A program made the position numbers and the translations under genes. Shown piece by piece: positions 48,301-59,258 of a stretch of DNA of 64,000 bases. Under the pieces are notes generated by a model. It searched no databases and was not told the origin of the DNA. It saw only the letters and a program-made list of their open reading frames with translations. This DNA is from Gnetum montanum (lineage: Eukaryota; Streptophyta; Gnetopsida; Gnetales; Gnetaceae): positions 118,068-182,067 of the forward strand of contig MNCI01006555.1 of assembly GCA_015680685.1 (NCBI GenBank), given 5' to 3'. Numbering within the stretch: the stretch's first letter is position 1; every line of letters begins with the position of its first letter.

Positions 48301-48894
48301 TGAGGTGATGCCATGAACGTGTTGCACTGAAGTAGTCAGAGGTGCCCCATGGGTTTATACTTATGGTATGTAATGGGTGGACATGGAAGCTAGTATTTCT
48401 TGTCAAGAAGCTAGTCCTCACGTGTATGCGGATGAAGGAGGAAGCATGGTTCCCTCTAGGAAAGGTTGGAATAATGGATTTTTATAGGCGTGAGTACTGA
48501 CGGTATGGTACGAATCCCCATGCTCAGATTGGACGGTAAAGTCATCTTCCTCATTTTCATTCTGAGGCTCTATCAGAGGTGGCTGTAAGGCTTAACTCCT
48601 TGCCATGAGAAGCTGAAACATGAGTTGATGATGGTGTTCAGAAAGGGGGATTATGTCAAATGCTAAGGGAATGAACTCACAACCTCCCTTGTAGATGAGC
48701 TCATAGCTTCGCTTTGCCTCTCTTTCTATGCGATCGACAAGTAAGTTGGCTTGGATTTTTACACAAATGAAATTATATTGTTTAGGTGTGAGGATTGCGT
48801 AAGTAGGGTTGATCTGGGAAGATTCCATGATAGCATGCACAAGTTGATGGCCTGTGCAGCGTGAGTAACTCACGACGTGCTTAACTGGCAGCAT
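45349..48894 (-). pseudogene. G: gag-protease
   Basis: Gag starts near 48894 (MLPVKHVV), directly after the leader array. A Gln/Pro-rich part (about 48050-48330) precedes the Retrotrans_gag domain, open at 47422-47883 (AMSLTGKALEWYRALP, then LLHQFVTRF; EPVKKFIQRW). A zinc-binding segment CHYHQMASHSTENY follows at about 47030-47070, where the last Cys of CX2HX4HX4C is Tyr. The retropepsin domain is at about 45700-45975 (HVDDGATTNVV; MIQGRPWL), with D-x-G-A active site. This is Tat-like gag-pro. Stops lie between the open pieces, and an assembly gap is at 46588. No RT follows. Confidence 0.87.
46588..46588. other. N: unmerged contig join
   Basis: A single N with the same ~46-bp sequence on both sides (about 46541-46587 and 46589-46636). 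This pattern suggests two overlapping contig ends placed end to end. Confidence 0.85.
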
Positions 48895-48914
48895 GACTGA
48901 CAAACAGTGTGACC

Positions 48915-49019
48915 AACTGCAGCGTGACTGACTGTAACATGATCAACTGTAGCGTGACCAACTACAACATGACTAATTGTAGCATGACCAACTACAGCGT
49001 GACTGACTGTAGCATGACC
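48915..49019. repeat. 15-bp tandem array in the G leader
   Basis: Seven 15-bp units of the form AACTGTAGCGTGACC (plus-strand view), with CGTG/CATG variants. More diverged units lie to the left. It sits between PBS and gag start on the minus strand. The AGCGTGA core also recurs in the G LTRs. Confidence 0.88.
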
Positions 49020-49088
49020 AACTGCTTCAAGTTTCAGCGTTTGGCAGCGTTAGTTGGGTATGTTTCGACAAGATGATAAACAAGGTAG

Positions 49089-49106
49089 TCCCTCCTTCTA
49101 GCACCA
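49089..49106 (-). other. G: primer binding site, tRNA-Asn type
   Basis: The minus strand reads TGGTGCTAGAAGGAGGG, a few nt after the 5' LTR end. It matches the complement of plant tRNA-Asn(GTT) 3' end (TGGCGCTAGAAGGAGGG) with one C-to-T change. Confidence 0.8.
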
Positions 49107-49112
49107 ATTTAC

Positions 49113-50896
49113 TGTACTGACCTAAATCATCGATGTAAGGCTGGAAGGAAACAGACACCAAAAGATCATCAGGCAGACATAGCTGACCTTACCTTCACTT
49201 GAGGGCCAGTTGGAAAAGGGAATGAAGGCAGAGTGCCNGAAAGATCATCAGGCAGACATAGCTGACCCTACCTTCACTTGAGGGCCAGTTGGAAAAGGGA
49301 ATGAAGGCAGAGTTCCTTGGATGGTCTGCACGCAAATCAACCAAGGACTTCCCCAAGTGTAAACTATGGGTTACGCTGGGGTTATCGTAACTGATGTCTT
49401 AAAATGTGAATAGTGCACATAAAATGTAAACAGAAATATATGCAGTGTATTACAAACGGAACGTAAACAGGATCGTAAACAAAATATAAGAAGAATGTAA
49501 ATAGAACGTAAACTAAATACAAAATAGAGTAAACGGAAATAATGATTGGTTGGAAAAATAAACTGAATTGTATTGCTTAGAAAAGGTGTGCACTGATCAA
49601 AGTGTAGCTGCACATGTGGATGGTAGGTCAAACGCTAGCCTCGGGATGATGTGATGTGATGATGTGATGTATGTGAGAAGTACTTGGATGCCAGGAGTCA
49701 AGTATGCCGAGTGCCTAAGGATTGTTGGTTTGCTATATGTTCTCAGAATTTCCAATGTCTCCCCTTAACCCACCCTCAGTTTATGTGAATTGATAGGGTA
49801 TTTATAGGGCTAGGCCGGCCTCGGGTTCGGAATCCAAGAATGGAATCAACGGTTGAAATATGAGAGAAAAACAGATCAAGTGACACATGTTCGGTAGATA
49901 GTTGTGCATGAGTTGGATGTATGTTGGCAAGCTATGTTCTTGACCAGGTACATTGCATTTTACAACGTGGGTTACTCAAGCCTATGGGACTACATACAAT
50001 TTAGACCATGAGGGCTTGACATGCCCACAAATGAAGAAAATTTACAAAGAAAATCAAAGGGATTGACTCTGGCTCGCTTGAAACTTCTTGGTCCCTAAAT
50101 CAACTACTGTAGGATGTTGATTTGAGGGGTTTCATGGCTGCTTGAGGTGGTTCTATTCTACAAAGCTTCCATCATGAATGGATGTGGGCTTCAGCATGCT
50201 CACGCTGCACTCACGCCTAGTTTTTGTCCTCAGCGTGTGTGTCCTAGCGTCCAGCGTGCATACGTTGCACTCACGCTTAACATGACCTCCAACGTGAGTG
50301 AAGAAAACTTGCACATTTTGACTCCAAATCTTGAATTCTTTTGAAGCCTATTTCTAGGTACAATTGCTACCTGACTATGTGTGATCTAAAATCTAGGAAT
50401 TTGAGCCTGGATGTGTCTGATCTTGAGGTTGAAACCTGAGGTTGATGTGTCTTATTCTTGATGCCTTTTTGGCAGGTCACGCTGCACTTACGCTGCAGCG
50501 TGACCATAGCGTGACCTGTAGTGTCACCTACATCATGACCTGCAAACACCTGTGAAAACTTGCAATTTTTGACTTTTGAAACTAGAAATTTCTGGAGGTT
50601 GGAGCTGGAGGTTGTCGATGCTGAGACTGAGGATGCCCAAGGATGACCTGCACATTCAAAATCAAGTCATTCTAAGTCGATTTGGAGGCTGTTTGGAGTT
50701 GTGAAAGTTGGTCACACTGGAGGTCACGTTGCAGTGTGACCACAGCGTCCAGTGTGAATTATCAACGTTCAGCATCTAGCATGAGTTCCCAAGTCAATGT
50801 GAATGGCATGCCTTAGCCAAATTTTGTCTTCAAAACTTCGAAAGGGCTTGAGTCATTTTCATTTCAAAGTGCTAGGCCGAAATTAGTGGTATTTCA
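49113..50896 (-). repeat. G: 5' LTR
   Basis: 1784 bp as assembled, minus strand TGAAATACCACTAAT to TTTAGGTCAGTACA. It includes an N at 49238 with a 79-bp duplication around it; without this it would be 1705 bp, close to the 1709-bp partner. TATAAATA lies near 49798-49808 (minus). Confidence 0.93.
49238..49238. other. N: unmerged contig join
   Basis: A single N. About 77 bp to its left (from 49161) is repeated to its right (from 49240). The other LTR of G has this sequence once. Confidence 0.9.
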
Positions 50897-51352
50897 GAGG
50901 GCTTGTAAATGGTGTTGCAAATCTAAATCATAGCCCCATGAAAATTTTGGAAGGTTGTTTAAATCAAGCTTGGGTAGACGAATTTCTTTATGATGCCTAC
51001 GGGATATTCAAATAGCCTCTTGTATATGCATTAGGCTCTGGCCAGTAGGGGTTCATCATCATTAGGTATGTAATGAATTTATGAGTTGGGATGATGTTGT
51101 CTTTGTTTATGTATATAAGAGACCCCTGCATTAGATTGAGTATCCCATACTTCGTCTTCATCATTGTATAATTCATTGGTTCTCTAATCAATTGCTTTAC
51201 TAGTTGTTGCATTATCATAGTCTTGTGAGGGAGACATTGTTGTGAATTTGTGTGTGACTTAATTAAAATTAATTTCTTTTCTAAGAGATATATCATGAAT
51301 ACTTTGTTACAGAGATATTGTATGATATAACTAATCTAAATAATTAGCACTG

Positions 51353-51370
51353 TCCCCGGCAATGACGCCA
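51353..51370 (-). other. E: primer binding site, tRNA-Asp type
   Basis: The minus strand reads TGGCGTCATTGCCGGGGA, 1 nt after the LTR. It differs from the tRNA-Asp(GTC) complement at two positions only, the best preserved PBS of this superfamily here. Confidence 0.87.
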
Positions 51371-51371
51371 A

Positions 51372-52220
51372 TGATGAGTGACTTGGTACCCCTACACTCA
51401 ATCATACGAATACAAGCATTCATGCACAATCTGGTCGAACTCTGTAGATGAGCTAGTTGTGGTATCTAGATATTTACATGTTGATCGCAATTCATTTTCT
51501 TCCCACCTAGACTAATATTTTCTTTGTCACGTATGGTTTAGTCCAAAGTGAGGTGTATGATGTGTTTTCTATCACTATGCTACTCCTAGGGACAATGGAA
51601 AATAACTTTGTTTTAAGCTAAGAGAGAAAGGGAGAAGAGAGTCTAAGATAGCCTAAGTGCGATGAGCATCTGCCCTTAATCATCCGTACACATCTTGGAC
51701 CTTGTGTACTACTATTGGGATTACCAAGCGCATGTCTTGGGTACACTACTGGGATACCAAGTAGTCATACTTAAATGCTTGTGATTAAGTCATACTCATT
51801 CCATGTGTAATAACAGGGATAGGAAATGAGGGTAGAAAAATATTAATTAAGAAAGCAATAAATAATAATAGTAGTAAGCAATTAAAACTAAGTGAATGCT
51901 GTAATGATGAAGTAATCTTGATCTTTATTGCCAATCATGTGCATGTCCAAGTACGTCACACTCGAATAATGGTTCTGTACAATTACAATAATCACACTGC
52001 GGGCATGCATTGAGGAAAGGGTTGAGAGGAATTAAAACTGACAAAAAGATCCTACTCTAACACTAACTTTTCCTATGACTCTCCCATGCACCCAATTGTG
52101 TATTTATAGGCTCACACAAGAATCACAATATCATGTACTTGATATCGCTAGTGAGGCCACGATATCGCGTACTCGATATCAAGGGTCCAATATCGGAGCC
52201 TAAAAAATCATGGTTCATCA
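51372..52220 (-). repeat. E: 5' LTR
   Basis: 849 bp; minus strand TGATGAACCATGATTTT to AGTCACTCATCA. The GATATC cluster is at about 52130-52195 and TATAAATA near 52103-52110 (minus). Confidence 0.9.
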
Positions 52221-53561
52221 CGCATGCTTGGCCCTAGCTTCAACTATGACCAAAATTTGTTTTATGATAATGAGGTTTGATTGTGCTATAGTGACATCTT
52301 GAGGAATGTCAAACAAAGACATCATTACTTATCCTATTTGCAGCAAGCAATCCAAAGCATCTTCATGTTCCACAAGAGTCATTGAGGGACTAGCCAAAGC
52401 TTGAGCATCATGTGCTCCTATGAAATTTGCTGGTGGCACAATAGGAATGTTAAATGATTCTTTAATGTGGTCTGCAACCACCTCTACTATGCCTGTTGCA
52501 TCTTGGTGCTACATGACCACTACCATGGCTCCTTCTTCAGTTTCCAACTTGACTTGGAAAGATGCAGCATTCCTAAAGATCTATCGAGACCACTGGGACT
52601 CTCCTCCTAAAATCAATGAAATCTATCCACTTGTAGGGTCGATCAAAATAGTGGGTTATACGACATCATCAATGACCTTGAATAAGTTTTTGGCATCACA
52701 TCTTTTCCAACTGACCATCTCTGTGATTGTTCAAAGATGACCGATAGACAGTTAATAATCTTGTTGCGGCAGTAACGATTACTAGACTTGCTAGCTCATG
52801 AGCTGTGTGTTGGGCCCCACTTCCTATTGTTGGCTGATTCCTATTGTTTGAGGTGTAGTGGACCCAACCATTTGTTCTTCCTCTCATTTTAACTGCTCAC
52901 TAGCATCTTTCCTAGGTGCAATCGGTTTGAGCAATTCAGCATATGAAGCATTTTGGGCTTTTCTAGGAACATCATTTGTGTAGCCCAAAATCTTGACATG
53001 TCTACATAGCTTCTTGATAAAATAAGGCAAAGGCAAAGCAAGCTTCCCTATCTTCCTTTCCTCAAATTGCCTTAATATCTCCATCAGATATAGATGGGCC
53101 AAGTTCACATTAAATTTTTCCATTAAAATTGCACTACCCCACACCACATAAGTAGATAATCTATTTAATCCTTTGGTGGGGAAGAGGTGATAAGTGGTGA
53201 TCTTAAAGTAGATCCTCTACTTCAGGGTCAATTCTCTGTAAACTTTGTTCTCCTTGTTGTAGGTCCATTTCAACCATAATTTTCTTGCCTCTGCATCTAA
53301 GCGAGTGGACAAATGAGCAAATTTTGATCCTTCTTTTGGAAGATTTAGGACCTTTGTAATGGATTTTGCTGAAAAATCAACAAAGACACCACCTACATTG
53401 GCCACAGTGCCTTCCTCCTTGCCATGCCAAAATTGATACGTTTCATCCAAATGTCAATCACAGCTCTCTGAGAGGATAGGCCATAGTGGAGATGCCTTCA
53501 GCTAAGTCTTGACTGGCTCAAGGGAGAAGGTCCTTCCTATTGTCCTTTTTTTAGGGACCAT

Positions 53562-55546
53562 CTATAATCACACAAAGATCGATTGTTGGTAAGGTTATTT
53601 AAAGAAATTCAATTATGTCATATCTTACGCATTGCCTTTAATAATTATTTAATTCTTTACTTAGTATGATTTCAGAGCTAGAAATTTTGCAAGGAAGTTT
53701 TCCTAAAAGTTTTAATGTAGGGCTTGATATGCTCAAATGACTCTTATAATAATTTAAATGATTTAGGTGAAGGAAGAGAATTAGTTTGGCATGAATTTTT
53801 AATAATACTTACCCCTATGGTATCCTTCGAGTGATAGCAAATTTTGAAAAAATTATGTGCAAGTTCTACAGTACCCTTTTCCCATAACTAAGTTAAACAC
53901 TCCAGGTTTAATTAGGTTCAATCAGAAAAGAAATTAGAGCATTAACAAGTGAGATATTGACAATGGAATTTAAACTTGCAAATCGCTAAAAATCATGAAA
54001 GAAAATTTGAACAACTCCCCTACGTCAAATGTTGAAAATGACTTCTGTAGTATGCAGGGGTACCATATATATATATTTTTTATGGACGTGATATCACATA
54101 CACGATAGTGCATACTAGTATCACGTCAGATGTGATAACGGGTACTTAATATTGTGTTCCCATCAAGGTAGGGTATTGAATAGAATTCATGATTTTTTGA
54201 GTTTTAGGATCAAAATTGAAGGATCTTAGGTAGATTCAAAAGTTCTAGGACAAGTGGAAATTTAGGCATCCAAAAGTGTAACGAGGTGGAGTCATACAAT
54301 GAAGTTTTTTGAAACAGGTGAGGAAAAAGGACATGTAATGGTTCTAAGGAACATTCAATTAAAATGATAACAAAGTAAAAAATATATTTGGAAATGGTAT
54401 ACAAGGAAGGTATAAAATGATGGTGGTGTGCAATAAGTACAAATTACAAAAGTCATGCAAGTGGGTCCTCCCTAAAGTAGGTTTCAACCTCTAATGGCCT
54501 TGCATAACCACACCTTAAAATGTCCGTAGCCACTAGAAGGGTTAAATGTAATCTACACTGTGCAAAAAAACATACCTATGTTAAGTACCACCGCAATGAG
54601 GTATGAGTTCTATGCCACACTAGACACAAGTTAGAAGTACTTGGACCATGAGATGAGATGAATTGGAGAAGGGATTGTAGAGATTGGGACTTGAGATAAC
54701 TTACCCTGGGCACAATGAATCCTAAGTGTTGTGCGTGATTAGAGTACCATTAGCCTTTTGCTCCAAGATTAAAATCAAGTCTATAATGTTGATCAGTGAC
54801 ATCGCATTGGTTCATCCCAATGATAAACAACTATAAGAGCATCATGACAGCAAGGCGTACGATCACTTGGCATTTTGTGCAAGGGAGGAGTGATTTGAAT
54901 TTATCTATGGCACGTTTTTCTTGAGTTTTTCTTTTCTACTTCTCTTCTTTCTTTTCTTTTTCTTCTTCTGGTTGCTTTACACTTTGTCTTTTCCAAAGGT
55001 GATCTGGAGAAGCCACCAACCTTCAGATATGGATGCATGTCTTTCCAATGGGATCCCCCAGAATAGCATTGAGTTCCTTTATTGAGTGCCTTTATTACAA
55101 CTCTTACTCCAATTTTTTGTTAGATCTAAAAGGATCTTAGTACAACCAAGCTGCATGATAAAACATACAAATATCAGCAAAGAGAATCCATAGGTTCCCT
55201 TGATGTCACACCCTTGCCATTCCCTCTTAGTCTGTCACTGTTCGCTCTAGGCATAATGAGTACAAAGTTACTTTAATTTTTAATGATAACAAGAATACCA
55301 TCGTACCCATAGTAGAACCTCTTATTAATAGAATGGATGGGTGGATATTGTGGACTCACTGTCCAAATAATTAGTCACTTGTGACTTGATAACATAGAAC
55401 AACACCTCAACCAACTGGTTACATGAGTGCTTTATTCACAAATGAGATTACCCACAAAAAGATAAAGTGACAAATTGGAAAATGAGAAATTAGAAAAAAA
55501 AATTGTAAAACCAAAGAAAAGAAAAAACATTTATTAATTCTACTTA
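53562..55546 (-). other. D: spacer between gag and ORF2
   Basis: The non-coding counterpart of E 37840-39816, with the same block order. It includes the internal module at 54064-54150. Confidence 0.65.
54064..54150 (-). promoter_or_regulatory. D: internal U3-like module upstream of ORF2
   Basis: On the minus strand decayed GATATC-type motifs (54150-54088; for example GTGATATCACGTC at the plus-strand 'gtgatatcac') precede an (AT)n TATA-like run at 54075-54064, 503 bp before the ORF2 ATG at 53561. E has the same layout at 38339-38422. Confidence 0.5.
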
Positions 55547-57920
55547 TTAGAATAGGAAATATCCCCCATGACTAAACCTTTGATCATGGCGAGAATTAAT
55601 AAATTGAAAGTTTGGATCTATGCATGTTGAAAATATTGGGGTCTGATCATATCCAAACCACTGGGTATCTTTTGATGTGGTGGCAAGAATGTATCCAAAT
55701 TGGGGTTCCCACACTTGATTAAAGTAGGCATAGTGGGGTATATTATAAGATGTGGTCATGTGATAAGAAGCTAACCCACTATGGCACCCGTGACCATAAG
55801 AAAATATGCAAGGATTGATATGTCTTTTCAAATTGTTAGATTCATTGAGTTACATGGTTGTTGGAGTATTTATTGGTGGCCTCGATAAGGTAATAGGAGG
55901 CATTGAGTTTGAAGAGGAAGGTGCATCATAGTGTTGTGCTTATGCTAAGTTGGAAGATGTAGTGGTTTCAGAACCATGCTATCTCTTTCTCCAGCCATGC
56001 CTAAAGAAAGGACGCTTCCAACATTGTGGAGGACTCCTGCTATTGTTGAAAGTAGTAGCACAAGTAATATTCGTTGGTTGGTGTTGTGGTGAAAAACCTT
56101 TCAATACAACTGATGGCAATGTAGAAGGAGGTGAAGGATAAGAGTATTGAGAGTAAGGAGAAGTGTAAGTAACATGAGGTGGTGACCTCATAGGAACATG
56201 AGGACATGGGTTGATGATACTTGGGAGAGTGAAAACGATGAGGTAAAGTAGAGGATGTTGATATAGTTGGAGAAATAGGGTGTTGAACATAATAAGCACT
56301 TGGTTTTGGGTGATACAAAGGGTGTGGCCAATTTGGTGATGGTTTCCCCCACGACTGGGGGTTTTGTCACTACAATTGAGCATAATACTTTTGTATGAAA
56401 TCTAGATGTAACATGTTTTTCCAATGCTCATGTAGATGTGACAAGGTTAGGCATTGGCCTTTTGGATGATTGTACAAGAAAACATTACATTGATACTTAT
56501 GATTGACAGTTGAGCCCTTATCCTTACTTTCTTCAACCCTTCTTTTTGATTGTCGACTAGTGTTCTATCTTGTTTCTAGGTTTGGTATCCTTTGTTTGTT
56601 CTAGTCATCAGAGTTATCTTGCATGATTTTCCCTCTAATAATGTCTGCATATTCCTCACATTTTTCATGTACCCACTCCATCATCTTATTAATCTTTGCC
56701 TTGATTTCATCTAGTGATTTTAGTATTGGCAAAGGTGGGGATGGTTCCACCCCCTCACGGTGAGTTGATTTCTCCTCTTCATAATTATGGACCTTTGTTA
56801 TTTCAAGAGTTTGGTCCTATTGAGATTTTTCAACATTCTCCCATTTGGCTATTTCTCCTTCTTCTTTTGCTACCCACTTAATAAGCTTTTGGAATTGGTG
56901 GGTTTGTAGTTCATATAGTTGACATGGGGCATACATCCCTAAGGTTTCCCTTGTTTCATTACAGAGCCCATCCATGATGTGATACATTAGCTTTTCCTCA
57001 AAGAACCCATGGACTAGGTATTTGTTTAGCAAAGATTAATATCTTTCTAAGGCCATGTCCAAGGTTTCATGTTGTCCTTGCTTCCACTCTTGGATTTTTC
57101 TCCTCAAGGCTGACACTCTTACATAGGTTTGATATCTTTTTTTGAAGAGCTTTACCATTGTAGGCCAACGGTGAATTGAATTTGGTTTTAAAGACCTGTA
57201 CCACACTTTTGCTTAGCCAACAAGTATCATAGAGAAGATCTTAAGCCTTTGCCACCCATTCTCAATGTTGTTCCATGCATAGGCATCATAGAAGGTTTGT
57301 AAATAATGTTGTGGATCTAAATCATAGCCTCCTAAGAACTTAGGAAAGTTGTTTAAATCAAGCCTGGGTAGAAGGTTTTCCTTGTAATGCTTGCGAGATA
57401 TCTAAATGGCCTCTATTATATGCATTAGGCTTTTAGTGACCAACAGGGGTTCATCATCACTAAATAGGTTATGAGTTCGTGAGTTGGGACGATGTTGTCT
57501 ATGTTCATGTTGGCATTCCTAATTTTTCCTATGGGTTCAATTTTTATTTTTACGCCAACCCCTTAAGGAATATTCATCTGCGTCATGCCCTGACATTGAA
57601 AGAGTAGAGGAAGAGAGGGAATTGAAAGACTTATCATGACTTTTATAAGTCTTCCAACCATCCCCTAATGTACTCTTGCTAATCATTGAGAATGTCCTAG
57701 GCCATATGGGGCCCCTCATTCTAGGGGATGTCCCATCTTCACTAGAGGTGTCTGAGTTGGATGACAAAAGTCCTTAGGTATCATTAGGGTGTCTATGAAC
57801 ATATAAAACCCTCACATAAGATTGAGTACTCCAAACTTCTTCTTCATCATAAATTTCATTGGTTCTCCAATGAATTGCCTTGCTAGATGTTCTATTATTG
57901 TTGTCTTGTAAAAGAGACAT
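55547..57920 (-). pseudogene. D: gag
   Basis: ATG at 57920 (GACAATGTCTC context), stop at 55547-55549. The order is as in C and E: acidic start, capsid-like region (about 57000-57350), coil, knuckle region (about 56440-56490), Tyr/His/Pro-rich tail ending SHGGYFLF. D alone has about 90 extra codons near the N-terminus (about 57490-57780, Ser/Asp-rich: NSDTSSEDGTS). Several stops and shifts, non-functional. Confidence 0.82.
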
Positions 57921-58035
57921 TGTCGTGAATTATGTGTGACTTAACTGAATTTAATTTCTTTGTCTAAAAGATATATCAATAATACCCTATTACAGTGATC
58001 ATGTATGATATAACTAATCTAGATAACTAGCATCG

Positions 58036-58053
58036 TCCTTGACAACAGTGCCA
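58036..58053 (-). other. D: primer binding site, tRNA-Asp type
   Basis: The minus strand reads TGGCACTGTTGTCAAGGA, 1 nt after the LTR. All changes from the tRNA-Asp complement are transitions. Confidence 0.82.
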
Positions 58054-58054
58054 A

Positions 58055-58913
58055 TGATGAGTGGCGAGGTACCCCTATGCTCAACCATACGAATACAAGC
58101 GTGTACACGCAATCCCGTCGAACTCTGCAGATAGACTAGTTGTGGTACCTAGATAGTTATACGTTAATCGTAGTTTGCTGTCTTCCCACATGAACTATTA
58201 TTTGCTTGTCACATATGATTTAGTCTAGAGTGAGTTGTATGATGTGGTTTCTACTACTATGCTACTCCTAAGGATGATGAGAAATAACTTAATTAAGCTA
58301 ATGAGAAATAGGAAATAAAATCTAAGCTAGCCTAAGTGTGATGAGCATCTATCCTCAATCATCCATATGCATCTTGGACTTTGTGTACTACTTCTAGGAT
58401 TATCAAGCACACATTACTCGAAGCACTACTCAATATGCTACTAGATTACCATGTAGTTACACTTAAATGTTCGTGATTAAAGTGTACTCATTCCGCATTA
58501 ACAACAAGAGTAGTAGATGATGATAAAAGAAATATTAACTAAGAAAACAACAATAAATAATAAATGAATAATTAAAAAATTAAAGCTAAGTGAATGCTGC
58601 AATGATGGAGTAATCTTGATCTTTATTGTCGATCATGTACATGTCCAAGTACGTCATACTTAAACAAAGGTTCCATACAATTACAAACATCACACACTAC
58701 GAGCATGCACTTGGGAAAGAACTGAGAACTAAGAACTAAGTAAAGATTGACAAAAAGGACTGACTCCAAAATTGGCAAAAGACTCTCTCACTATGTGCCT
58801 GAGTGCTATATTTATAGGCTAACACAAGAATGACAATATCATGTATACAATATCATATCCAGGCTATGTTATCATGTACCCAATATTAGGGCCTAGCAAA
58901 CCACAATTCATCA
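58055..58913 (-). repeat. D: 5' LTR
   Basis: 859 bp; minus strand TGATGAATTGTGG to CGCCACTCATCA. GATATC-type motifs are decayed (about 58835-58895). TATAAATA lies near 58808-58816 (minus). Confidence 0.88.
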
Positions 58914-58918
58914 CATAC

Positions 58919-59086
58919 CTTTGTAGTTCATAAGTGTAATTTAGAAGACAATGATTACAGCGGTTAGTTTCACTTTCTAGAGACCAGTGTCCTTAGAAAG
59001 CTATAAGTCCATGGAATTTCACCAGATCACGCGTGAACCCTTAGTGATTTGTATAGTTGGGCATACGTTCTACTCACCACTTATCA
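58919..59086 (+). repeat. F: 5' LTR, second part
   Basis: Continues the F LTR after the D insertion ('cctttgtagttcataag...', as in B 16461 onward) and ends CACTTATCA. The preceding CATAC (58914-58918) is the right-hand target duplication of D. Confidence 0.82.
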
Positions 59087-59087
59087 T

Positions 59088-59105
59088 TGAGATCATTATC
59101 GGGGA
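59088..59105 (+). other. F: primer binding site, tRNA-Asp type, decayed
   Basis: TGAGATCATTATCGGGGA differs from the tRNA-Asp complement by six transitions and one transversion. It is placed 1 nt after the LTR end. Confidence 0.65.
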
Positions 59106-59258
59106 TTTGTTGTTTGATATGTACACTATCTAGGACTTAGTAATTATTATTTAAGATCATTGGAACAAATCCTAAGGTCACCATCATTTGAAGAAAATAT
59201 CTAAATAATTATTATTATTATTATAAATTAAGCACATTGAACTTTTCTCTAATCCAAA

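Larger units (their letters stand above)
41503..50901 (-). mobile_element. Element G with target duplications: gag-protease LTR element
   Basis: The element itself is 41508-50896 (9389 bp). It is flanked by a perfect GAGGG on both sides (41503-41507 and 50897-50901) inside E's gag. Minus strand order: 5' LTR 49113-50896, tRNA-Asn-type PBS 49089-49106, leader with 15-bp array, gag-protease 48894-45349, 38-bp array, spacer, PPT 43217-43230, 3' LTR 41508-43216. No RT, RNase H or integrase can be found, so it is non-autonomous. It is unrelated in ends and PBS to the other elements, and it is the innermost element of the nest. Confidence 0.93.
39817..51237 (-). pseudogene. E: gag, split by G
   Basis: ATG at 51237 (ACAACAATGTC context). 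The coding part is 50902-51237 and then 39817-41502 after the G insertion; the stop is at 39817-39819. The capsid-like region is best kept at 41131-41442 (GQAKVWYKSLKP, then RRQIQEWKQGQQKTLDMALE). Charged coil follows (40789-41064), then a Tyr/His/Pro-rich tail ending HGGYPPF. The zinc-knuckle region is near 40690-40760. Fewer stops than in C. G inserted at codons for ACIWN-like sequence and disrupts the capsid domain. Confidence 0.83.
34019..52220 (-). mobile_element. Element E: gag + ORF2 element without pol, inserted in D
   Basis: The 3' LTR is 34019-34876, the 5' LTR 51372-52220, and the PBS 51353-51370. ORF2 is 35066-37839, the internal module about 38339-38422, and gag 39817-51237 interrupted by G. 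Without G it is about 8.81 kb. Flanks CGTGT (34014-34018) and CGCAT (52221-52225) fit one target CGCGT, each copy with a different CpG deamination. It has the same structure as D and no pol. Confidence 0.9.
26790..53561 (-). pseudogene. D: ORF2, split by insertions of C and E
   Basis: Starts at 53561 in the conserved context TAG-ATG-GTCCC. The N-terminal domain is open at 53217-53450 (ETYQFWHGKEEGT, then VFVDFSAKSITKVLNL) and continues to 52884 in another frame. This matches E's ORF2 and resembles the plant Transposase_32-type domain. The coiled-coil part is in 33139-34018. The end, KKPMEEPQPLGTT-stop, is at 26790-26792. The spliced-out length is about 2.5 kb. Stops and shifts are present, so it is non-functional. 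Function of ORF2 is unknown. Confidence 0.65.
25794..58913 (-). mobile_element. Element D: gag + ORF2 element without pol, minus strand
   Basis: The 3' LTR is 25794-26607 and the 5' LTR 58055-58913, with the tRNA-Asp-type PBS at 58036-58053. Gag lies at 55547-57920. ORF2 is split into 52226-53561, 33139-34018 and 26790-27081 by the insertions of E and C. Without those insertions and their duplications D is about 8.86 kb, close to E. No protease, RT or integrase is seen, so it must have used enzymes supplied by a relative. It is inserted in the F 5' LTR. Confidence 0.87.
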
